Source of the DNA: JBCCCJ01 sp039029315 | GTDB lineage: Bacteria; Bacteroidota; Bacteroidia; J057 | NCBI GenBank assembly: GCA_039029315.1 | Contig: JBCCGK010000103.1 | Location: forward strand, 1-42,593 | Length of the DNA: 42,593 nt | Direction: 5' to 3' | Shown: piece after piece, positions 36,251 to 42,593 of the stretch | Position numbering within the stretch: position 1 is the stretch's first letter | Layout of the letters: each line of letters starts with the position of its first letter | The notes under the pieces: generated by a model | Databases searched by the model: none | Told to the model about the DNA's origin: nothing | Seen by the model: the letters and a program-made list of their open reading frames with translations, nothing else | Position numbers and translations under genes: made by a program

Positions 36251-37282
36251 ATGATCCAATACGAATCACCTGACGCTTTTTACTTGTTGACCTTGCTGAT
36301 CCCGCTTGGAGGACTGTTTGTTTGGTTCATTTTTGGACGAAATCAAGCCATTCGTCGGATGGGCGAAGAGAGTCTGATTGCCAGGCTTATGCCAGGTATG
36401 GCCTTGTATAAGCACTATTGGAAGTTTGTTTTGGCTGCCATCGCGGTCATTTTGCTGGTGGTTGCCCTGGCCAATCCACAGATCGGTCATACTTATGAGA
36501 AGGTTCAACGACAGGGCGTCGATTTGGTAATCGCTTTGGACATTTCGCGAAGCATGATGGCAGAAGATGAGAAGCCAAGTCGGTTGGCCAGAGCGAAGCA
36601 ATTTATTTCTCGGCTGATTGATAAATTGGCTGGCGACAGAGTGGGATTGGTCATTTTTGCTGGTAATGCCTATCTACAAGTACCTATGACCTCGGACTAT
36701 ACCGCAACCAAAACATTCCTCAAGACCATCAGCCCTGAATTGGCTGCGACTCAAGGGACAGCAATTGGAGAAGCCATTCGATTAGCCGATGAATCCTTTG
36801 ACAGAACCCAAAAGCAATTCAAGGCTATGTTGATCATCTCTGATGGAGAAAATCATGAAGGAGATGCCATCGAAGCAGCCAAAGCTGCTGCCAATAAGGG
36901 CATGATCATCCATACCATGGGCATTGGCTCTCCCAAAGGTGCGCCCATTCCGCAATACAAAGGAAAAAAGATGATCGGCTATAAGCAGGACAAACAAGGA
37001 GGAATCGTATTGTCTCGCCTAAATGAGGATATGCTGCGAAAAGTTGCCCTGACAGGAAACGGTCAGTACATGCGGCTGTCTCAAGGAAATAGTGAATTGA
37101 ATGCTTTTCTGGACGAAATTGCTGCGATGGAAAAGCAGGAATTTGAAGAACATGCTTTCACAGATTTTGAGGATCAATATCAATGGTTTTTGGCCATTGC
37201 TCTCTTGTTGATTTGCCTGGAGTATTTCTTGTCAGAGAGAAAAAGTGCATGGATGTCAGATTGGAAAATATTTAAAACCTGA
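36251..37282 (+). CDS. batB: BatB-type von Willebrand factor A membrane protein
   Basis: 343 residues, paralogous to BatA. Helices at about 10-28 and 58-76; VWA domain about 90-290 with the metal site DISRSM (Asp97, Ser99, Ser101), threonine in MTSDYTATKTFL and ISDGENHEGDA; C-terminal helix about 315-333. The extra insertion GSPKGAPIPQYKGKKMIGYK (about 223-242) after the 'IHTMGIG' strand is the feature that separates BatB from BatA. It starts 23 bases after batA and ends three bases before batC. Confidence 0.9.
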   Translation: MIQYESPDAFYLLTLLIPLGGLFVWFIFGRNQAIRRMGEESLIARLMPGMALYKHYWKFVLAAIAVILLVVALANPQIGHTYEKVQRQGVDLVIALDISRSMMAEDEKPSRLARAKQFISRLIDKLAGDRVGLVIFAGNAYLQVPMTSDYTATKTFLKTISPELAATQGTAIGEAIRLADESFDRTQKQFKAMLIISDGENHEGDAIEAAKAAANKGMIIHTMGIGSPKGAPIPQYKGKKMIGYKQDKQGGIVLSRLNEDMLRKVALTGNGQYMRLSQGNSELNAFLDEIAAMEKQEFEEHAFTDFEDQYQWFLAIALLLICLEYFLSERKSAWMSDWKIFKT

Positions 37283-37285
37283 GAT

Positions 37286-38083
37286 ATGAAGCGATTGCCT
37301 GTTTTTATTGTCAGTGTATTGATATGGGGAAGTTGGGGGAGTGGGTTTGCTCAATTGATTGATGGAGAACGTTCTCAGCTTCGCGCCGGGAATCGTGCTT
37401 ATGAGTCTGGAGATTTGCCTCAATCCGAGCGGGCATACAGGGGCGTTATTCAACAAAATGAATACAATCCCAAGGGGCATTACAATCTTGGGAATGCCTT
37501 ATACGAAATGGCGCCTGATAGTATGGAAAAAGCTGCCAGCCATTTTGAAAAAGCTGCCAACTATTCCGAAAATGATCAGTCGAGGGCTCGTGCGTATCAC
37601 AATCTTGGGAATGCTTATCTGAACCATGGAAAATTTCAGGAAAGTGTCGATGCGTATAAGAAAGCATTGCGTCTGAATTCCAAAGATGAGGATACCCGAT
37701 ACAATCTCGCCTACGCCTTGCAAAAATTGCGACAGCAACAACAAGAACAACAAAACCAGGACGAGAATCAGGATCAGGACAAGAATCAAGATAATAAGGA
37801 TCAGGAAAAACAGGAGCAGGACAAGGAACAAAATCAGGACGAGCAGAATCAGGAGAACGACGAGCAGAATCAGGAGAGTGAAAACGAGCAAAATCAAGAA
37901 CCACAAGATCAACAAAACCAGAATCAACAAGACTCTAAGCAACAACAACAAGTACAACAAATGTCTCAGGAAGAAATCGAGCAGATGTTGGAAGCTCTCC
38001 GATATCAGGAGGAGAAACTGCAGGAAAAAATTCAGAAAAAGAAAGTCAAAGGAGTGAAAGTGAAGGGAGAAAAGGATTGGTAA
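37286..38083 (+). CDS. batC: BatC-type tetratricopeptide-repeat protein with Q/N/E-rich tail
   Basis: 265 residues. Signal peptide to about FAQ (23). Three TPRs occupy about 30-140 (GNRAYESGDLPQSERAYRGV, GHYNLGNALYEM..HFEKAANY, AYHNLGNAYLNHGKFQESVDAYKKAL). Residues about 148-225 are extreme low complexity, mostly Q, N, E and D with repeating QNQ, DQD and EQNQ units. The last 40 residues are a charged helix (SQEEIEQMLEALRYQEEKLQ) ending in a K-rich tail. TPR plus disordered tail is usual for BatC. It should bind partner Bat proteins in the periplasm. Confidence 0.88.
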   Translation: MKRLPVFIVSVLIWGSWGSGFAQLIDGERSQLRAGNRAYESGDLPQSERAYRGVIQQNEYNPKGHYNLGNALYEMAPDSMEKAASHFEKAANYSENDQSRARAYHNLGNAYLNHGKFQESVDAYKKALRLNSKDEDTRYNLAYALQKLRQQQQEQQNQDENQDQDKNQDNKDQEKQEQDKEQNQDEQNQENDEQNQESENEQNQEPQDQQNQNQQDSKQQQQVQQMSQEEIEQMLEALRYQEEKLQEKIQKKKVKGVKVKGEKDW

Positions 38084-38202
38084 TATCTTTCATTTGTTGG
38101 CTTTTCCGCTGAAAGCATATACTTAGGTCGGATATTTGCGTAACTTTATTGAACACCGTCCATTCATTAGGTAACTAATAGACATTTGATCAATTCAGAC
38201 GC

Positions 38203-38571
38203 ATGAACCAATCTACGCAAGAAAGAAATCAGTTGTATGAATACGCTGTAAAATTCGCCCTGGAAGTAAGAGAATTTGGAAAATTATTACCGATGACTGT
38301 GGCAAATGTAGAAGACCTTAAACAACTGATCAGAGCATCAGGGGCCATAGGAGTTAGCTACATTTCCGCTCAATCTTCCTCCAATAGGACTGAGTATTTG
38401 TTGGGCATCAAAAAATGTGTGATGGAAAGCAAATCGACTCACTATTGGTTGAGACTGGTAGATTCCCAAGGGGCAGGAGAGTTGGAAAAACGGCGATCGC
38501 AACTGATGCAGGCTGCCCAGGAATTGGCAACTGTATTCGGCAAAATAATACAAACCTCAAAGGTGACATGA
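38203..38571 (+). CDS. Four-helix-bundle protein (23S rRNA intervening-sequence family)
   Basis: 122 residues. The layout is that of the S23/IVP four-helix-bundle family: a first helix YEYAVKFALEVREFGKLLP, QLIRASGAIGVSYISAQSSSNRTEYLLGIKKCVMESKSTHYWLRLV in the middle, and a final amphipathic helix. Proteins of this family occur inside 23S rRNA intervening sequences and also as free-standing genes; none has a clear activity, though one is implicated in diversity-generating systems as a helper (Avd). Here it sits between batC and batD and shares an ATGA overlap with batD, so it is translated with the operon. A 119-base gap separates it from batC. Confidence 0.85.
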   Translation: MNQSTQERNQLYEYAVKFALEVREFGKLLPMTVANVEDLKQLIRASGAIGVSYISAQSSSNRTEYLLGIKKCVMESKSTHYWLRLVDSQGAGELEKRRSQLMQAAQELATVFGKIIQTSKVT

Positions 38572-40382
38572 TCCGTATTTGGACGATTTACTTATTGTTA
38601 ATTCTTGGTATGGGGAGTATGTTCTCCCAATCCTTCACAGCATTTGTGGACAAGAATCAGGTAGGACAAAATGAAACCTTCAAGGCTTCATTTCGGCTGG
38701 AAGGAGGCCAAAGCAATGATATCCGATATCCTTCCTTTGATGGGTTTCAGGTGTTGAGTGGCCCGAGTACTTCTACCAGCATGCAAATCATCAATGGACA
38801 AGTCAATCAGTCCACCACCTTTTCGTTCTATCTTCGACCGACTCGCAAGGGAAAACTGACCATTGGATCAGCCTCTGTTAAATTCAATGGCAAAACCTAT
38901 AAGTCAGATGCTGTATCGGTAAGCGTTGGTGAGGCCAAAGCTGCTCCATCCAATCAGCAACAAAACCAACAGCAGTCAAAGCAGGCACGTAACCAAAGCA
39001 TCGAAAAGCAGCTCAAGGATGCCATTTATTTGAGAGCCATTCCGAGTACGAATTCTTTGTATGTTGGAGATCAGTTGACAGTAACCTACAAACTGTATAG
39101 GCGGGTAGAAGTAAGCAATCTGACTTCAGATGAACCACCAAATTACGGAGGATTTTGGGTAGAAAGTGTTGATATCCCCAAAGTTACCACCCAATTAGAG
39201 GTAGTGAATGGTGTGCAATTTCGGACAGCAGTAATCAAAAAAGATATCCTGTTTCCTCAAAGAGATGGCACATTGACCATTGATCCGATGACCCTTTCTT
39301 GTGATGTGCAGGTACAATCTCAGCAGCGAAAAAGAAGGCAGAGCATCTTTGACAGTTTCTTTGCTCCAGTTGAGACCTATCAATACAAATTTGCCAACCC
39401 GCCCATCAAGATCACTGCCAAAGCTCTCCCCACTTCCAGCAAGCCAGCTGACTTCAATGGAATGATTGGAAAATGGAATATGGATGTGCAGGTAGACAAA
39501 ACCGAAACAGAAACTGGAGAGCCTGTGACTTTTAGGGTTCGCATCTCTGGGCAGGGAAACATCAAAAAACTTCCAGAACCCAAGCTGGACTTTCCACCGG
39601 ATTTTGAAGTATATGATCCCAATATATCTGAACAAACTTCTCGGAGCAAAGGAAAACTCGGGGGAAGGCGTACATATGAATATCTGCTAGTTCCGCGGAA
39701 TCCTGGCGCATACAAATTGCCAACGGCCTCATTCTCCTACTTTGATGTTGGAAAAAAATCATATCAGCAGTTGTCCTCTCCAGAATACAAATTGACAGTT
39801 ACCGGAGAACCTCAGCAAGGCAATGCCTCTATTTCGCCTAACTTCAACAAGGAAGATGTGGAACTCATTGGCCAAGCCATTCGACATATATCCTTGGGTG
39901 ATCCTGGTTTGAAGCAGGCGCGCACTTCACTGGCTGGCTCAGGCAAGTTTTGGATTGCATTATTGCTACCTTTCATGTTGTTCGGAGGCTTGTTTTTCTG
40001 GAAGCGACAAACAGATCAAGCTGCGGCGGATGTTGTAGGGACCAGAAGCAAAAAAGCCACGAAGATGGCGAAAAAACGTCTGTCCATTGCTCAAAAGCAT
40101 ATGGGTGAAGGGAACGAGAAAGCTTTTTATGATGAAGTTGTGCGAGCCGTCTGGGGATATTTGGGTGACAAGCTCCGATTGGGACAGTCTGATCTCAGCC
40201 GTGAGGAAGTCCGAAAGGTCCTGGAACAAAAATCTGTGGCTTCTCCCCTTATTGACCGTTTGATCAAGCTATTGGATACCTGTGAGATGGCCTTGTTTGC
40301 TCCCGTGGCTGTTCAGGGTGGAATGAAGGGAACCTACGAAGAAGCAATGGGATTTATTACTCAAGTAGAGGGCCAATTGTAA
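38568..40382 (+). CDS. batD: BatD-type periplasmic/membrane protein
   Basis: 604 residues from ATG 38568 (overlapping the previous stop by four bases); upstream in-frame codons overlap that gene and look non-coding. Signal peptide ends near SMFSQ (about 20). Large beta-rich ectodomain in two to three Ig-like blocks (FVDKNQVGQNETFKASFRLE, LYVGDQLTVTYKLYRRVEV, VDKTETETGEPVTFRVRISG), a Q-rich linker near 130, one membrane helix at about 460-480 and a helical cytoplasmic part (KAFYDEVVRAVWGYLGDKL) matching the same region of the lead protein at 34167. This is the DUF11/BatD layout. It probably scaffolds the VWA proteins BatA and BatB. Confidence 0.9.
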   Translation: MIRIWTIYLLLILGMGSMFSQSFTAFVDKNQVGQNETFKASFRLEGGQSNDIRYPSFDGFQVLSGPSTSTSMQIINGQVNQSTTFSFYLRPTRKGKLTIGSASVKFNGKTYKSDAVSVSVGEAKAAPSNQQQNQQQSKQARNQSIEKQLKDAIYLRAIPSTNSLYVGDQLTVTYKLYRRVEVSNLTSDEPPNYGGFWVESVDIPKVTTQLEVVNGVQFRTAVIKKDILFPQRDGTLTIDPMTLSCDVQVQSQQRKRRQSIFDSFFAPVETYQYKFANPPIKITAKALPTSSKPADFNGMIGKWNMDVQVDKTETETGEPVTFRVRISGQGNIKKLPEPKLDFPPDFEVYDPNISEQTSRSKGKLGGRRTYEYLLVPRNPGAYKLPTASFSYFDVGKKSYQQLSSPEYKLTVTGEPQQGNASISPNFNKEDVELIGQAIRHISLGDPGLKQARTSLAGSGKFWIALLLPFMLFGGLFFWKRQTDQAAADVVGTRSKKATKMAKKRLSIAQKHMGEGNEKAFYDEVVRAVWGYLGDKLRLGQSDLSREEVRKVLEQKSVASPLIDRLIKLLDTCEMALFAPVAVQGGMKGTYEEAMGFITQVEGQL

Positions 40383-40423
40383 ACCAGGCTAAAGCGGTAG
40401 CAGACCAAAATGAGTGAAACCAC

Positions 40424-41218
40424 ATGAAACAATTTGCCAATCATATCCTGTTCAACATGCTTCTGATGAGCCTGGGGCTTCTGATCACTCAGCTGACCTT
40501 TGCCGAAGGAGAGAATGCGATATTTACAGCTGCGAACGATGCCTTTGTGGCAGGGGATTATCCAGCAGCACAGGAGAGCTATGAATCCCTGCTTGCAGAG
40601 GGCTATAGCTCCAGTGATCTGTACTATAATCTGGGCAATGTCCATTACAAGCTTGGACATATCGCTCCCTCAATCCTCAACTATGAGCGAGCCCTTAAGT
40701 TGGATCCGTCCCATAAGGATGCGGAGTTCAATCTGCGTCTGGCAAATCTACGCGTTGTTGACAATCTGAAGCCTGTTCCGCGTCTGTTTTTGATGCAGTG
40801 GATACTGGATTGGTATGGTAGTCGATCTGCAGGGCAATGGGCACAACTTTCTCTGATTTTGATATGGCTGGCGATGGGATTAGGGGCTGCCTTTTTGATG
40901 ATCAATCATCCGATTATCAAACGGATTGGATTCTTTGGAGGCATCATCTTGTTAGCAGGAAGCTTGTTGACCACAGGCATTAGTTTGAGTCGCCTCAGCA
41001 CAGAGGAGAATGACAATCAGGGGGATGCGATTATTTTTACGCCCAATGCCTATGTCAAGGATGCCCCTGAGGGGAAAACGGATCTCTTGATTCTTCATGA
41101 AGGGGTCAAGGTACAGATGGAAGACCAAATCGGAAATTGGATCAAAATCTCCCTTGACGATGCCAATATCGGTGATGTGGTCGGATTTGTAGAAGCAGAT
41201 GCCATCCGAAAAATTTAG
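40424..41218 (+). CDS. batE: BatE-type TPR and SH3-domain protein
   Basis: 264 residues. Signal peptide to about FAEG (28). TPR pair at about 32-100 (ANDAFVAGDYPAAQESYESLL, LYYNLGNVHYKLGHIAPSILNYERAL). Two membrane helices at about 139-160 and 168-187. A bacterial SH3 domain at about 203-260 (IIFTPNAYVKDAPEGKTDLLILHEGVKVQ) that usually contacts peptidoglycan or another protein. This is the last gene of the bat operon (41 bases after batD) and precedes the tRNA-Asp promoter. Confidence 0.9.
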   Translation: MKQFANHILFNMLLMSLGLLITQLTFAEGENAIFTAANDAFVAGDYPAAQESYESLLAEGYSSSDLYYNLGNVHYKLGHIAPSILNYERALKLDPSHKDAEFNLRLANLRVVDNLKPVPRLFLMQWILDWYGSRSAGQWAQLSLILIWLAMGLGAAFLMINHPIIKRIGFFGGIILLAGSLLTTGISLSRLSTEENDNQGDAIIFTPNAYVKDAPEGKTDLLILHEGVKVQMEDQIGNWIKISLDDANIGDVVGFVEADAIRKI

Positions 41219-41239
41219 TCAGATTTTTTTGAAAAAAAG

Positions 41240-41270
41240 TTTGCCAAATACCCGGAAGCCGCTATATTTG
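41240..41270 (+). promoter_or_regulatory. Promoter of the tRNA-Asp gene
   Basis: TTTG (41240-41243), 19 bases, then TATATTTG (41263-41270): an exact Bacteroidota primary sigma-factor promoter. The mature tRNA begins 29 bases downstream. This is the best promoter in the window and supports the phylum assignment. Confidence 0.8.
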
Positions 41271-41298
41271 CATCCGCTACTGACAACAACAGTTCTTT

Positions 41299-41372
41299 GG
41301 TCCGGTAGTTCAGTTGGTTAGAATACATGCCTGTCACGCATGGGGTCGCGGGTTCGAGTCCCGTCCGGACCG
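41299..41372 (+). tRNA. tRNA-Asp (GTC)
   Basis: Complete 74-base cloverleaf: acceptor GGTCCGG pairs with CCGGACC, the anticodon stem CATGC/GCATG closes loop CTGTCAC with anticodon GTC, and the T arm GCGGG-TTCGAGT-CCCGT is perfect. The discriminator base is G, as required for aspartate. CCA is not encoded. Confidence 0.97.
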
Positions 41373-41386
41373 CTCGAAAATTTCAT

Positions 41387-41428
41387 AAGCCCTTATAAAT
41401 CAATGATTTGTAAGGGCTTTTTCTTTTT
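41387..41428. terminator. Strong terminator after tRNA-Asp
   Basis: AAGCCCTTATAAATC pairs with GATTTGTAAGGGCTT (one G-U) around a short AAT loop, followed by TTTCTTTTT on the plus strand. It begins 15 bases after the tRNA. It may also act on the minus-strand hydroxylase transcript, which ends at 41494. Confidence 0.85.
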
Positions 41429-41493
41429 GGCTTGAAGATGATTTGGGGCTTCTTCTTTTTTTGCAAGGACAGCTTGGGCAATAAGAAAATAAA

Positions 41494-42381
41494 TCACTCC
41501 TCTTTGTTGTTCTCCTCCTTTTTTGGGGCACTCTTCTTCTGGAAGGGATATATCAGTTGACCAAGATAGTCTTCAGATATGCCCCCGGGGATGCCATAGG
41601 TGTTCGGGTGCTGATCATGAGGCATGTGATAAGTCCCAAAGAGAATATCCCAAATAGGGAAGAGGCCAGCGAGGTTTTTGTTGTATACCTCAGGCCGATC
41701 GACATGGTGCCAGTGATGATATTCAGGCGTTACCCAAATGTATCGTAAAAACCACAAACGCCAATTCAGATTGGCATGTATGGTCCTGTCCCATACCTCC
41801 AAAAATAAACCAACCCACAATAGGTCAACCAAATCAAAACCGGTCAAGGCCAAAGGCACAGTAATGATGACGGCATTGAAAGCCATGTCAAGCGGGTGTG
41901 TACGCTCCCCTGCCAGCCAATCCAGTTGCGGCGATGAGTGATGAATCGCATGGATAGGCCATAGCAGCGGCGTATGCAGCCAGCGGTGCGCCCAATAGGT
42001 CAGGAAATCCTGAATTAGCAATACCTCAATGATCTGCAGCCAATGCGGCTGTGTTGTGATTGCATCGGCAATCCACGTGATCTTAAAGGGTTCCAGCAGC
42101 CCAAAGAGTGCAATAAGTGGGATAAATGAGAGAAGAGGGGTGACCATGACATGCAGAGCATCCGCGATCATGCTTGGTCGCCAAATGGGGACATCATGGC
42201 GTTTGAAAAAGTACTCCAGGGGAATCATCACAACTACCCCAAAAACGAATATGCTCAAGGCTTCAGGATTGGCAATTGCTCCCCCGACAAAGCCAAGCAA
42301 ATAGAGGGCATAGATCAGGGGTTTCCATTTGCTGGAGCTGTTTTTTTCTATTGTCAGCTTGTCTTGTTTGTCCTCCACCAT
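41494..42381 (-). CDS. Sterol desaturase/fatty-acid hydroxylase family protein
   Basis: 295 residues with four to five membrane helices. The three histidine clusters of the di-iron fatty acid hydroxylase family are present: HRWLH (132-136), HAIHH (144-148) and HHWHH (222-226). A further HLDMAFN-like segment (THPLDMAFNAV, 161-171) follows the second cluster. It should hydroxylate or desaturate a lipid at the membrane, with iron and an electron donor; in Bacteroidota such enzymes act on carotenoids, ornithine lipids or similar. No donor gene is adjacent. The C-terminus is lysine-rich and cytoplasmic. Confidence 0.9.
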   Translation of the reverse strand: MVEDKQDKLTIEKNSSSKWKPLIYALYLLGFVGGAIANPEALSIFVFGVVVMIPLEYFFKRHDVPIWRPSMIADALHVMVTPLLSFIPLIALFGLLEPFKITWIADAITTQPHWLQIIEVLLIQDFLTYWAHRWLHTPLLWPIHAIHHSSPQLDWLAGERTHPLDMAFNAVIITVPLALTGFDLVDLLWVGLFLEVWDRTIHANLNWRLWFLRYIWVTPEYHHWHHVDRPEVYNKNLAGLFPIWDILFGTYHMPHDQHPNTYGIPGGISEDYLGQLIYPFQKKSAPKKEENNKEE

Positions 42382-42461
42382 ATTGGATAATGTTGGTGCC
42401 TGGACAAAGATAATTTTTTCTGTCTAAGTACAGTGGAACATAAGTTTTTTATGTTTTTTCC

Positions 42462-42590
42462 TGAACCCCCCTTTTCGCCTAATATCCCCCCTCAAGAGGT
42501 GGGACTGGCAAGAATTTTCCTGCTTTTCAGCAGAAAAGGCCTTGTGCGAAGTCCCATTTGTAAGGGGACGGGCCAGTGCGAAGGGGTTCA
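42462..42590. repeat. Palindromic multi-hairpin element (repeat or structured RNA)
   Basis: The element is closed by TGAACCCC (42462-42469) against GGGGTTCA (42583-42590), extended by TTCGC against GCGAA. Inside are CCC-CCTC-AA-GAGG-T-GGG, an ACTGGC/GCCAGT stem, TTTT-C-CTGCT against AGCAG-AAAA with a four-base loop, and GTCCC against GGGAC. These stems are mutually compatible and form a branched structure. No coding frame looks convincing. It may be a family of dispersed repeats or a non-coding RNA; the right side lies three bases from the window end. Confidence 0.6.
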
Positions 42591-42593
42591 ACA

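Noticed and set aside
37733..37960. Possible CRISPR or tandem repeat array
   Set aside because: The short repeats are in frame with batC and irregular; no spacer-repeat pattern or cas gene is present.
37446..38057. Long R/I-rich and L/V-rich frames opposite or shifted to batC
   Set aside because: They are products of the repetitive CAG/AAT-type DNA of the Q/N tract and have no start signals or independent support.
38415..38567. 51-residue upstream extension of BatD
   Set aside because: It overlaps the four-helix gene in another frame, would hide the signal peptide, and ATG 38568 gives an ATGA overlap and a normal signal sequence.

Overview
The window looks like an ordinary chromosomal stretch from a Bacteroidota bacterium, most likely a Saprospiria/Cytophagia-type aerobe. 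This is an inference from several signals: a complete batABCDE (aerotolerance) cluster, a type III glutamine synthetase, a fused E1 alpha-beta 2-oxoacid dehydrogenase, many signal peptides and lipoproteins, few Shine-Dalgarno sequences, and promoters of the Bacteroidota form TTTG-N19-TAnnTTTG (clearest in front of the tRNA-Asp gene). Gene starts include GTG and TTG. About 36 protein genes and one tRNA can be supported.

Layout. 1-139: end of an insertion sequence running off the left edge (start of a transposase-like gene plus its terminal repeat). 439-4146 (minus): glutamine synthetase III and two small NAD(P)-binding proteins. 4337-9331 (plus): an MltF-type lytic transglycosylase, a GlcNAc-kinase-like BadF/BadG ATPase and a GH31 alpha-glucosidase. 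9370-14861 (minus): a five-gene run with an outer-membrane-like protein, an AI-2E-family permease, a NUDIX hydrolase, the fused E1 dehydrogenase and an MCE/MlaD protein. 15080-18688 (plus): a four-gene ABC importer resembling YnjBCD but with two separate permeases. 18735-20279: a large helical protein of unknown function. 20307-21681 (minus): an ECF sigma factor overlapping a putative membrane anti-sigma factor. 22070-25378 (minus): a secreted sortilin/BNR-repeat protein. 25526-27541 (plus): a bacterial caspase-like protein whose 3' end overlaps the convergent lgt gene. 28392-30594: a small secreted cysteine protein and two tandem paralogous lipoproteins. 30757-32682: a RecQ-family helicase. 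32869-33950 (minus): a GNAT acetyltransferase and a three-repeat coiled-coil protein. 34167-41218 (plus): the bat operon with a four-helix-bundle gene inserted between batC and batD. 41299-41372: tRNA-Asp(GTC) with promoter and terminator. 41494-42381 (minus): a sterol-desaturase-family hydroxylase.

The most notable non-coding content is a set of small palindromic elements. (i) A 151-bp element (28856-29006) has perfect 17-bp terminal inverted repeats and an 8-bp target duplication; its ends match the left-edge insertion sequence at 15 of 17 bases, so it looks like a non-autonomous derivative (MITE) of that family. (ii) A 161-bp element (32688-32848) has GAGACTGTTT ends and a TTA duplication, as in IS5-type elements. 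Both sit exactly between convergent genes. (iii) A 129-base multi-hairpin element at the right edge (42462-42590) could be another repeat or a structured RNA. An inverted repeat also brackets the -7 box of the bat operon. I see no CRISPR array, prophage or clear defence island; the caspase-like gene stands without recognisable conflict-system partners.
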